A DNA stretch of 64,000 nt, from contig NZ_JAERQZ010000001.1 in assembly GCF_016735515.1 (NCBI RefSeq), positions 3,522,746-3,586,745 on the forward strand. The letters are read 5' to 3'. How positions within the stretch are numbered: the first letter of the stretch is position 1; each line of letters starts with the position of its first letter. This stretch comes from Piscinibacter sp. HJYY11. GTDB taxonomy: Bacteria > Pseudomonadota > Gammaproteobacteria > Burkholderiales > Burkholderiaceae_C. Positions 45,765-53,015 of this stretch are shown in pieces. The notes below the pieces were generated by a model, which ran no database searches, was not told where the DNA came from, and worked only from the letters and a program-made list of their open reading frames with translations. The position numbers and the translations under genes were made by a program.

Positions 45765-46478
45765 ATGGCCACCATTCTTGTTGTCGACGACGAACTGGGC
45801 ATCCGCGCCCTGCTGTCCGAAATCCTGAGCGATGAAGGCCACAGCGTCGAGCTGGCCGAGAACGCAGCTCAGGCGCGCGCCATCCGCGAACGCGTGCGCC
45901 CCGACCTCGTGCTGCTCGACATCTGGATGCCCGACGTCGACGGCATCACCCTGCTCAAGGAATGGGGCGCATCGGCCATGCTGACCATGCCGGTGATCAT
46001 GATGTCCGGCCACGGCACCATCGATACCGCGGTCGAGGCCACCAAGGTCGGCGCGATGGCCTTCCTCGAAAAGCCGATCACGCTGCAGAAGCTGCTGCGT
46101 GCGGTCGAGCAGGCGCTCGCCAAGCCGGCAGCCCGTGCGGCGGCGAGCGGCGCCAACAACAACCACGGGTCGGCGCTGCCATCACGCCTGGACGGGGGCC
46201 TCACCCTCGAGGGCGCCATCGCGGGCTCACCGATGATGCCCGTCGCCCCGCTGGTGCTCGGGCCGCAGCCGGAGCAGCTCTTCGAGCTCGACCGCCCGCT
46301 CCGTGAAGCGCGTGATGCCTTCGAGAAGAGCTACTTCGAGTTCCACCTGGCCAAGGAGAACGGCAGCATGACGCGGGTCGCCGAAAAGACAGGCCTCGAG
46401 CGCACCCACCTGTACCGCAAGCTCAAACAATTGGGTGTCGACCTCAGCCGCAACAAACGTGGCGCAGGCGGGAACTGA
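45765..46478 (+). CDS. ntrX: Response regulator NtrX, short form without AAA+
   Basis: A 237-residue regulator: receiver domain (1-120) with acidic pair D8/D9, phosphorylation site D52 and K103. A Pro/Ala-rich linker follows (~120-175), then a C-terminal Fis-type helix-turn-helix (about 190-230) with MTRVAEKTGLERTHLYRKLKQLG. The central sigma-54 AAA+ domain of classical NtrX (~450 residues) is missing, which appears normal in many betaproteobacteria and implies action without sigma-54 ATPase activity. The gene directly follows ntrY. Confidence 0.92.
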   Translation: MATILVVDDELGIRALLSEILSDEGHSVELAENAAQARAIRERVRPDLVLLDIWMPDVDGITLLKEWGASAMLTMPVIMMSGHGTIDTAVEATKVGAMAFLEKPITLQKLLRAVEQALAKPAARAAASGANNNHGSALPSRLDGGLTLEGAIAGSPMMPVAPLVLGPQPEQLFELDRPLREARDAFEKSYFEFHLAKENGSMTRVAEKTGLERTHLYRKLKQLGVDLSRNKRGAGGN

Positions 46479-46485
46479 GAGTGGC

Positions 46486-46491
46486 TATAAT
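46486..46491 (+). promoter_or_regulatory. -10 element of tRNA-Phe promoter
   Basis: A perfect TATAAT lies 25 bases before the tRNA, followed by a GC-rich discriminator (CGCGGGC), typical of stringently controlled stable-RNA promoters. No convincing -35 hexamer is seen at 17 bases upstream, where the ntrX 3' end lies. Confidence 0.5.
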
Positions 46492-46515
46492 CGCGGGCTC
46501 GCTTTCCAGAATGAC

Positions 46516-46591
46516 GGCCAAGTAGCTCAGTTGGTAGAGCAGCGGATTGAAAATCCGCGTGTCGGTGGTTCGATTCCGCCCTTGGCCACCA
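46516..46591 (+). tRNA. tRNA-Phe (GAA)
   Basis: A 76-base tRNA with encoded CCA (46589-46591). The acceptor stem GGCCAAG pairs with CTTGGCC. The anticodon GAA is at 46549-46551 in a loop TTGAAAA, and the T arm contains GGTTCGATTCC. It decodes the Phe codons on which the aroG leader (30691-30765) would depend. A strong terminator follows five bases downstream, so it is transcribed alone or as the last unit after ntrX. Confidence 0.98.
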
Positions 46592-46595
46592 AATG

Positions 46596-46625
46596 AAAAG
46601 GCTCCCCGTTCGGGGAGCCTTTTTT
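46596..46625 (+). terminator. Rho-independent terminator after tRNA-Phe
   Basis: AAAAGGCTCCCC (46596-46607) pairs fully with the reverse complement at 46612-46623 around a GTTC loop, followed by T residues to 46625. The A-rich 5' side makes it work in both directions, so it may also end the leftward response-regulator transcript. Confidence 0.92.
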
Positions 46626-46633
46626 GTTGGCCG

Positions 46634-47110
46634 TCACGCGAGGCCCGCGGTCGGGCTGGCGGTGGCGCCGGGCGCTGTCTCGGTCGGCTCGACCGGCGGC
46701 GGGACGGGCTTCTCGTCCGCCGCCTCGTCATTGCTCGCCAGCCGGTTGCAGTAGAGCAGGAGCTCGTCGATCTCGTTTGACTTGTCGAACACGCAATCGG
46801 CGCCCAGCTCCAGGCAGCGGTTGCGCATCTCCGGGGTCGCGTGGTTGCTGAAGACCACCCACTTCGCCGGCTTGTAGACGCCGGCGCCGGCCTTCAGCAC
46901 GCCAAGGCCCGAGCCGCCCTTGAGGTAGATGTCGACGATCACGAGGTCACAGTCGTCGGGCCGCTGGTGGTCGCCCATCCAGTTGAGGGCGGTGAGCTCG
47001 TCTTCTGCCGTGCCCACCACTTCGACCGGCACGGACTCTTCCAGCAACGCGACGAGGCTTTCTCGGATGACGGGGCTGTCTTCGACGATGTAGGTCTTGA
47101 GCGCGTGCAT
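46634..47110 (-). CDS. Single-domain response regulator with PT-rich tail
   Basis: A 158-residue CheY-like receiver (1-125) with acidic residues E10/D11, phospho-acceptor D60 and conserved K110. No DNA-binding or enzymatic domain follows. The last ~30 residues are Pro/Thr/Ala-rich (PVPPPVEPTETAPG) and probably disordered. No kinase gene is adjacent, so it is an orphan receiver, perhaps a phosphorelay intermediate or a protein-interaction switch. It ends in the bidirectional terminator after tRNA-Phe and starts 13 bases after the general-stress-protein stop on the same strand. Confidence 0.88.
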   Translation of the reverse strand: MHALKTYIVEDSPVIRESLVALLEESVPVEVVGTAEDELTALNWMGDHQRPDDCDLVIVDIYLKGGSGLGVLKAGAGVYKPAKWVVFSNHATPEMRNRCLELGADCVFDKSNEIDELLLYCNRLASNDEAADEKPVPPPVEPTETAPGATASPTAGLA

Positions 47111-47123
47111 CGGTCGCTCCCTG

Positions 47124-47630
47124 TCATCGCATGCGGATTTCGCCGTGCTGCGTCATGTCGCGCGGCGGGCGGCCGGTGACAGCCGCCTTGGCCATCGTGA
47201 TCAGCTGCACGAGCTTGCTGGACTTCACGTCCCAGTAGTCGGCGTGGGTGATCTGGATCTGCACGAGCGCGAGGTCCGGGTCGTTGGGGCCCTGCGGGAA
47301 CCACGCCTCGTTCATCTTGTTCCAGAGCTGCTCCTTCTTGGCCGGGTTGTCGACCACGCGGGCCAGGCCCGAGACCGAAACGTAGGCGTCCTTGTCGGGG
47401 TCGGAATAGGCCACGTTGACCTCAGGGTCGGCGCGCAGGTCGGCCACCGGCTCGCCGCTCGCCGACATGAAGAACCACAGGCTGCTGTCCTCGTCGAGGC
47501 GCGTGTTCTGCGTGGTCATCGGGCGCGAATGCAGGTGTCCGTTGCGATGGTGGGTGGTGAACATCGCGAACTTGATGTCCTTGATCAGGTCCCAGAGCTT
47601 CTCGCGGGAGGAGGTGTCTCGATCGTCCAT
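47124..47630 (-). CDS. General stress protein 26-like, PNPOx-fold
   Basis: A 168-residue flavin-binding split-barrel protein of the pyridoxamine 5'-phosphate oxidase family, similar to general stress protein 26. LIKDIKFAMFTTHHRNGHLHSRPMTTQNTRLDEDSSLWFFMS forms the FMN-binding sheet. VNVAYSDPDKDAYVSVSGLARVVDNPAKKEQLW completes the domain. The ATG at 47630 matches relatives; the open frame upstream is only the antisense of ybaL. It is divergent from ybaL across ~140 bases and may be co-transcribed with the orphan receiver. Confidence 0.88.
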   Translation of the reverse strand: MDDRDTSSREKLWDLIKDIKFAMFTTHHRNGHLHSRPMTTQNTRLDEDSSLWFFMSASGEPVADLRADPEVNVAYSDPDKDAYVSVSGLARVVDNPAKKEQLWNKMNEAWFPQGPNDPDLALVQIQITHADYWDVKSSKLVQLITMAKAAVTGRPPRDMTQHGEIRMR

Positions 47631-47771
47631 GGGGTGCTCCTGGTTCGTTGGGGGGTGACCACTCGTCGATGGCCCATGCGACGATTGAACCAGCCACCCT
47701 TCTTCGAAGCGATCAGCCACGGGCGCCTCCGCGTGTAGGAGCTGTCCGGTCTTCCAACACCGAAAACACCA

Positions 47772-49478
47772 ATGCCCCACGACGTCAGTCTGATTTCCAC
47801 CATCGCCGCCGGCTTCGGTCTCGCGCTCGTCTTCGGGTTCATCGCCGCGCGGCTGAAGGTGCCGCCGCTGGTGGGCTATCTGCTGGCGGGCATCCTGATC
47901 GGGCCCGCCACACCGGGCTTCGTCGCCGACGTGGGCCTGGCCGGCCAGCTGGCCGAGATCGGCGTGATGCTGCTGATGCTGGGCGTGGGGCTGCACTTCT
48001 CGGTGGACGACCTGATGGCGGTGCGGCGCATCGCGATCCCGGGCGCGGTGCTGCAGATCGCGGTGGCCACGGTGATGGGCCTCGGCGTGGGCTACGCATG
48101 GGGCTTCGGCCTGGGCGGCTCGCTGGTCTTCGGCCTGTGCCTGTCGGTTGCGAGCACGGTGGTGCTGCTGAAGGCGCTGGAAGCGCGGGGCGTGCTCGAG
48201 TCGATGAACGGCCGCATCGCCGTCGGCTGGCTGGTCGTCGAAGACCTGGTGATGGTGCTCGTGCTGGTGCTGCTGCCACCGCTCGCGCCGCTGCTCGGCG
48301 GCCAGGCGGCCGCGGGGCATGAGGCGGGCGGCCAGGGCCTCTGGGCCACGCTCGGCATCACCTTCGCCAAGGTGGCGGCCTTCATCGCGCTGATGCTGAT
48401 CGTCGGCCGGCGCGTCTTTCCCAAGCTGCTGTGGTGGGTGGCCAAGACCGGCTCGCGCGAGCTTTTCACGCTGTGCGTGGTGGCCGCGGCGGTGGGCGTG
48501 GCGTTTGCGTCGGCCAAGCTCTTCGACGTGTCGTTCGCGCTCGGCGCCTTCTTCGCCGGGATGATGATGCGCGAGTCGGAGTTCAGCCACCGCGCGGCCG
48601 ACGAGTCGCTGCCGCTGCGCGACGCGTTCTCCGTGCTCTTCTTCGTCTCGGTCGGCATGCTCTTCGACCCGATGGTGCTGCTGCAGGAGCCGCTGCGCGT
48701 GCTGGTGGTCGTGGCCATCATCATGGTCGGCAAGACGCTCGCGGCGGTCGCACTCGTGCTGGCCTTCCGCTACCCGATGAACAGCGCGCTCACCGTCGGG
48801 GCGAGCCTCGCGCAGATCGGCGAGTTCTCGTTCATCCTCGCCGGGCTCGGCATGGCGCTCGGGCTGCTGCCACAGGCCGGGCACAGCCTGATCCTCGCCG
48901 GCGCGCTGATCTCGATTGCGCTCAACGCGCTGCTCTTTCGCGCCATCGAGCCGGTCCAGAACTGGCTGCGCGAACGCTCGCCGCTCGCACGCCGCCTGGA
49001 GATGCGCGACGACCCGCTGGCCGAGCTGCCGACCTCGGTGCACCCGGCGTTCCTGAGCGGTCAGGTGGTGCTGGTGGGCTATGGCCGTGTGGGCCGCCGC
49101 ATCGCGCAGCAACTCGACGAGCACCATGTGCGCTACGTGGTGGCCGAGCAGAACCGCGAGCGGGTGGAAGAGCTTCGCTCGCGCAACGTGCCGGCGGTCA
49201 GCGGCGATGCCACCGACCCCGGCGTGCTGATCCAGGCCCACATCGCGCAGGCCGGCATGCTGGTCGTTGCCACGCCCGACACCTTCGGTGCGCGCCAGAT
49301 GATCCAGACGGCGAAGACACTCAACCCCACCATCGAAGTCGTGGTGCGCGCGCACAGCGACGACGAAGCCGCGCTCATCACGCAGGAGCAGCTGGGCACC
49401 GTCTTCATCGGCGAGCACGCGCTCGCCGCCACCATGGGCTCGCACGTGCTGTCGCGCATGCGCCCGCCCGGTCATTGA
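47772..49478 (+). CDS. ybaL: YbaL/Kef-type cation:proton antiporter
   Basis: A 568-residue monovalent cation:proton antiporter-2 protein. Twelve to thirteen transmembrane helices occupy about residues 5-390, beginning ALVFGFIAARLKVPPLVGYLLAGILIGP and including FALGAFFAGMMMRESEFSH. A C-terminal TrkA-N/RCK domain (about 415-540) has the Rossmann motif VVLVGYGRVGRRIAQQL and GDATDPGVL. Such proteins export K+ or Na+ under nucleotide control. YbaL is preferred over KefB/KefC from overall length and RCK placement. No KefF/KefG-type ancillary gene is adjacent. Confidence 0.9.
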   Translation: MPHDVSLISTIAAGFGLALVFGFIAARLKVPPLVGYLLAGILIGPATPGFVADVGLAGQLAEIGVMLLMLGVGLHFSVDDLMAVRRIAIPGAVLQIAVATVMGLGVGYAWGFGLGGSLVFGLCLSVASTVVLLKALEARGVLESMNGRIAVGWLVVEDLVMVLVLVLLPPLAPLLGGQAAAGHEAGGQGLWATLGITFAKVAAFIALMLIVGRRVFPKLLWWVAKTGSRELFTLCVVAAAVGVAFASAKLFDVSFALGAFFAGMMMRESEFSHRAADESLPLRDAFSVLFFVSVGMLFDPMVLLQEPLRVLVVVAIIMVGKTLAAVALVLAFRYPMNSALTVGASLAQIGEFSFILAGLGMALGLLPQAGHSLILAGALISIALNALLFRAIEPVQNWLRERSPLARRLEMRDDPLAELPTSVHPAFLSGQVVLVGYGRVGRRIAQQLDEHHVRYVVAEQNRERVEELRSRNVPAVSGDATDPGVLIQAHIAQAGMLVVATPDTFGARQMIQTAKTLNPTIEVVVRAHSDDEAALITQEQLGTVFIGEHALAATMGSHVLSRMRPPGH

Positions 49479-49627
49479 AACAGGCCGCTGACAACCGGTA
49501 ACCAGCACCGGCACTCTTCCTGCTGCAATCGGCTTTCGCCTGCCGGGGCGGCGCGGGGCTGACGCAAGCCGTCGCTCCGCCGCGCTCGCGCTGACGCGAA
49601 TTGACACTTGATCAAACAGGGAGGCCC

Positions 49628-51439
49628 ATGCCGGACCGTTGCACCACCTCACCGAAGCCGACCCCGCCCGGCGCACCGCGCTGGCAGCGTGCGGTGGTGG
49701 GCGCTCTCTTCGCGGCCGTGCTCGCCGGATGCGGTGGCGGCGGAGGGGGCGGTGGCGGCGGCAGCGCGCCCGCGCCGGCCCCGGGTTCGCCGACGCCTCC
49801 CCCACCTCCGTCTTCGCCGCCTCCGCCCCCGCCCGCGCCGGCCCCGGCCACCATGTCGCAGCGCGATGCGGTGCGCCTCGCCGACCAGGCCAGCTTCGGC
49901 CCCACCGAGTCGCTCGTCACCGCCATCCGCGCGCAGGGCGCGTCGGCGTGGGTCGCGGCGCAGATGCAGCTCAACACCTCGCGCTACACCAGCGGTGGTG
50001 GGGGCGAGGTACACCAGTACACCGGCGCCGGCGAGTTCTGCAACGGCCGCGGCACCAACTGCTGGCGCGACTGGTACTCCACCGAGCCGCTGCTGTCCGA
50101 CTTCTACCGCAACGCCCTCGGCCAGCAGGACCAGCTGCGCCAGCGCGTGGCCTACGCGCTGCAGCAGATCGTCGTCGTGAACAACCTCGACGTCTCGGGC
50201 ACCTATGGCTTTCGCAACTACCACAACGTGCTGATCCGCGAGGCCTTCGGCAACTACCGGCAGGTGCTGAAGAAGGTGTCGCTGTCGCCGGTGATGGGCG
50301 ACTTCCTCAACAACGCCAACAACGACAAGGACGCGCCGAACGAGAACTTCGCGCGCGAGTTGCTGCAGCTCTTCTCCATCGGCACCTGCGAGCTCAACGC
50401 CGACGGCACGCTGCGCAACGGCGCCTGCACGCCGACCTACACCAACGAGCAGGTGCGGGCCTACGCCTATGCGCTCACCGGCTGGACATACCCTTCGGGC
50501 GGTGCCACTTCCTACGGCTGCTACCCGACCGGCGCCAACTGCCGCTACTACGGCGGCGCCAACGACGGCGACATGGTGCCCGTCGCCCGCTACCACGACA
50601 CCGCCGCCCGCACGCTGCTCAACGGCTACTCGCTCGCTGCCGGACACACGGCCGCGCAGGCGCTCGAGACCGTGCTCGACAGCGTGATGACGCACCCCAA
50701 CACCGCGCCCTTCATCGGCAAGCAGCTGATCCAGCACCTGGTCAGCAGCAACCCCTCGCCGGCCTACGTGGGCCGCGTCGCCAACGCATTCGTGACCGGA
50801 CGCTACGGAAGTTTCGGCGGCGGCCAGCGTGGCGACCTCGCCGCCACCGTCGCCGCCGTGCTGCTCGACGCGGAAGCGCGCGGCGACAGCCCCGGCCGCA
50901 GCGCTGGCCGCCTGCGCGAGCCGGTGCTGATGTTCACCGGCGTGCTACGTGGCCTGGCCGGCACCACCGACGGCGACGCCCTCAGCTGGTGGTGGGGCCA
51001 GCAGCTGCGCCAGCACATGTTCCGTGCGCCCTCGGTCTTCAACTTCTACCCGCCCGACTACCCGGTGGCCGGCACCTCGTTGGTGGGCCCGGCCTTCGGC
51101 ATCCACAACGCGAGCACCGCGCTCGCGCGGCTCAACTACCTCACCTACCTGCTCGACTGGGGCGGCACGCCGGCGGCCAACAGCGGCGCGGCCAACCCGC
51201 TCGGCACGCTCGTCAACCTGTCGGCCTACACCGCCGATGCCACCGACGCCGGCGTGCTGGTCGACCGCCTCTCCAACCTGGCGCTCGGCCGCACGCTCAC
51301 CGGCACGGCACGCAGCGAGGTGGTGCGTGCGACCGAATGGTGGACGTCCTCGCGCGACCCGGCCAACTGGCGCGTCAACCGCGTGAAGACCGCCGCCTTC
51401 CTGATCTACGGTTCCCCGCACTACCACGTGCAACGCTGA
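49628..51439 (+). CDS. DUF1800 lipoprotein with poly-Gly and poly-Pro linker
   Basis: A 603-residue exported protein of the DUF1800 family. The signal ends VLAGC, so it is probably a lipoprotein. The lipidated Cys is followed by ten Gly and then a ~35-residue Pro/Ala/Ser linker, likely a flexible tether. The DUF1800 domain (about 85-600) includes VRLADQASFGPTES, NENFARELLQLFSIG, YALTGW and QHMFRAPSVFNFYPPDYP. GGGAGG precedes the ATG. It is followed five bases later by a DUF1501 gene, the usual partner. Function is not established. Confidence 0.92.
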   Translation: MPDRCTTSPKPTPPGAPRWQRAVVGALFAAVLAGCGGGGGGGGGGSAPAPAPGSPTPPPPPSSPPPPPPAPAPATMSQRDAVRLADQASFGPTESLVTAIRAQGASAWVAAQMQLNTSRYTSGGGGEVHQYTGAGEFCNGRGTNCWRDWYSTEPLLSDFYRNALGQQDQLRQRVAYALQQIVVVNNLDVSGTYGFRNYHNVLIREAFGNYRQVLKKVSLSPVMGDFLNNANNDKDAPNENFARELLQLFSIGTCELNADGTLRNGACTPTYTNEQVRAYAYALTGWTYPSGGATSYGCYPTGANCRYYGGANDGDMVPVARYHDTAARTLLNGYSLAAGHTAAQALETVLDSVMTHPNTAPFIGKQLIQHLVSSNPSPAYVGRVANAFVTGRYGSFGGGQRGDLAATVAAVLLDAEARGDSPGRSAGRLREPVLMFTGVLRGLAGTTDGDALSWWWGQQLRQHMFRAPSVFNFYPPDYPVAGTSLVGPAFGIHNASTALARLNYLTYLLDWGGTPAANSGAANPLGTLVNLSAYTADATDAGVLVDRLSNLALGRTLTGTARSEVVRATEWWTSSRDPANWRVNRVKTAAFLIYGSPHYHVQR

Positions 51440-51444
51440 GGACG

Positions 51445-52917
51445 ATGACGAACATGAACCGCAAAGCCTCTTCCCAAGCGCTGCCGATGATGAACCGCCG
51501 CCAATGGCTGCTGCGCAACAGCGCGGCCCTCGCCGGCGCACTCGGCGTGGGCACGCTCGCCAACCTCACGCTCGGCACCCGCCGCGCCTGGGCCGGCGAC
51601 TACAAGGCACTCGTCTGCGTCTTCCTCTACGGCGGCAACGACGGCCTCAACATGGTCGTGCCCAATGACGGCACGCGCTACGCGCAGTACGCCGGTGTGC
51701 GCCGTGGCCTCGCCATTCCGCAGGCCAGCCTCTTGCCGATGAGCGGCATCAACTACGGCCTGCACCCCGCGCTCGCCCGCCTTGCGCCCGCGTGGGCCGC
51801 GGGCGACCTGGCGCCGGTGTTCAACGTGGGCACGCTCGCGCGCCCGCTCACCAAGTCGCAGTTCCGCGCGCTGCCCGACAGCTCGCCCGACAAGCCCGCC
51901 AACCTTTTCTCCCACTCCGACCAGCAGATCGAGTGGGAGACCGGCAGCACCAGCCCGCTCACCCGCAGCGGCTGGGGTGGCCGTGCCTCGGCGGCGCTCG
52001 CCACCGTCAACCCGGTGATCTCGGTGGCCGGCAGCACGCGCTTCGGCCTCACCGAGACCGTGTCGCCGCTGGTGCTGCCCGACACGCCCGGCGATGTGTT
52101 CGGCGCCTATGTGCTGACGCCCGAGGCGCAGCAGTACGCACCCTTCGTCGCGCGCAAGGACGCGCTCAACGCGCTTTACGCGAGCGGCCAGGACAACGAC
52201 CTCGCCGAAGCCTATGCCACGGCGCAGCGCAATGCGTTTGCGGTCTCCGAGCGGCTGGGCGGGCTGGTTGCCGTCGAGCCCGGCGGCACGGGCGCGGTGG
52301 CCGCCATCGATGCAGCCTTCGCCTCGCTCGTCGGCACCGACGGCGAATTCACGACCGGCCTGGCCGGCCAGCTCTACCAGATCGCCAAGCTCATCGCGGG
52401 CAGCGCCACGGTGGGCGGCAACAAGCAGATGTTCTTCGCCGCGCTCGATGGCTTCGACACCCACGGCAACCAGATCGCCAGCGGCTCGCCCACCACCGGC
52501 ACGCATGCCGACCTGCTGCGCGAGCTGGGCGATGCGCTCGGGGCCTTCTATTCCGCGATGAATGCCCTCGGCCTCGGCAGCGACGTCACCGCCTTCACGC
52601 AGAGCGACTTCGGCCGCACCTTCGTGCCCAACAACAGCCTGGGCACCGACCACGCCTGGGGCAACACGCAGCTGGTGATCGGCGGCGCGGTCAATGGTGG
52701 CGCGAGCTACGGCACCTTCCCGCAGCTGGTGCTGGGCGGCAGCGACGACGTTGGCGTCGACAGCTGGGAGCTGCAGGGACGCTGGATCCCGACCACCGCT
52801 GTCTCGCAATACGCGGCCACGCTGCTCGCGTGGTTCGGGGCGAGCGAGGCGCAGATCGACACCGCACTGCCCGGCCTCGCGGCCTTTGGCAGCAACCGTC
52901 GGCTCGCGTTCATCTGA
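51445..52917 (+). CDS. DUF1501 family protein, Tat-type signal
   Basis: A 490-residue secreted protein. The N-terminus carries a twin-arginine-like signal, MNRRQWLLRNSAALAGALG, ending about RRAWA. The DUF1501 domain (sulfatase-like alkaline-phosphatase fold) has LVCVFLYGGNDGLNMVVP near its start, ALDGFDTHGNQ and TQSDFGRTFVPNNSLGTDHAWGN, containing likely metal-ligand Asp/His residues. The partner DUF1800 gene ends five bases upstream. The pair is widespread in Proteobacteria and Planctomycetes; substrates are unknown. Three in-frame ATGs occur near the start (51445, 51454 and the MMNRR pair). Confidence 0.92.
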   Translation: MTNMNRKASSQALPMMNRRQWLLRNSAALAGALGVGTLANLTLGTRRAWAGDYKALVCVFLYGGNDGLNMVVPNDGTRYAQYAGVRRGLAIPQASLLPMSGINYGLHPALARLAPAWAAGDLAPVFNVGTLARPLTKSQFRALPDSSPDKPANLFSHSDQQIEWETGSTSPLTRSGWGGRASAALATVNPVISVAGSTRFGLTETVSPLVLPDTPGDVFGAYVLTPEAQQYAPFVARKDALNALYASGQDNDLAEAYATAQRNAFAVSERLGGLVAVEPGGTGAVAAIDAAFASLVGTDGEFTTGLAGQLYQIAKLIAGSATVGGNKQMFFAALDGFDTHGNQIASGSPTTGTHADLLRELGDALGAFYSAMNALGLGSDVTAFTQSDFGRTFVPNNSLGTDHAWGNTQLVIGGAVNGGASYGTFPQLVLGGSDDVGVDSWELQGRWIPTTAVSQYAATLLAWFGASEAQIDTALPGLAAFGSNRRLAFI

Positions 52918-53015
52918 CCTTTCCGCGGGCGTGAGTGTGCCGCTTCGGCGGCGCTGCGCGGGCGTGTCCGACTGGTGTTTGCGCTGACGTGCGCCGTGAG
53001 GGGGTGCGTGGCATC

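Noticed and set aside
47631..49805. Leftward extension of the stress-protein frame to ~890 codons
   Set aside because: Everything upstream of 47630 is antisense of ybaL; only the C-terminal 168 codons form a real domain.
49732..49850. Possible low-complexity frameshift or tandem repeat in the DUF1800 gene
   Set aside because: The Gly10 run and Pro-rich tract read in frame as a lipoprotein tether, and the downstream domain stays in frame.
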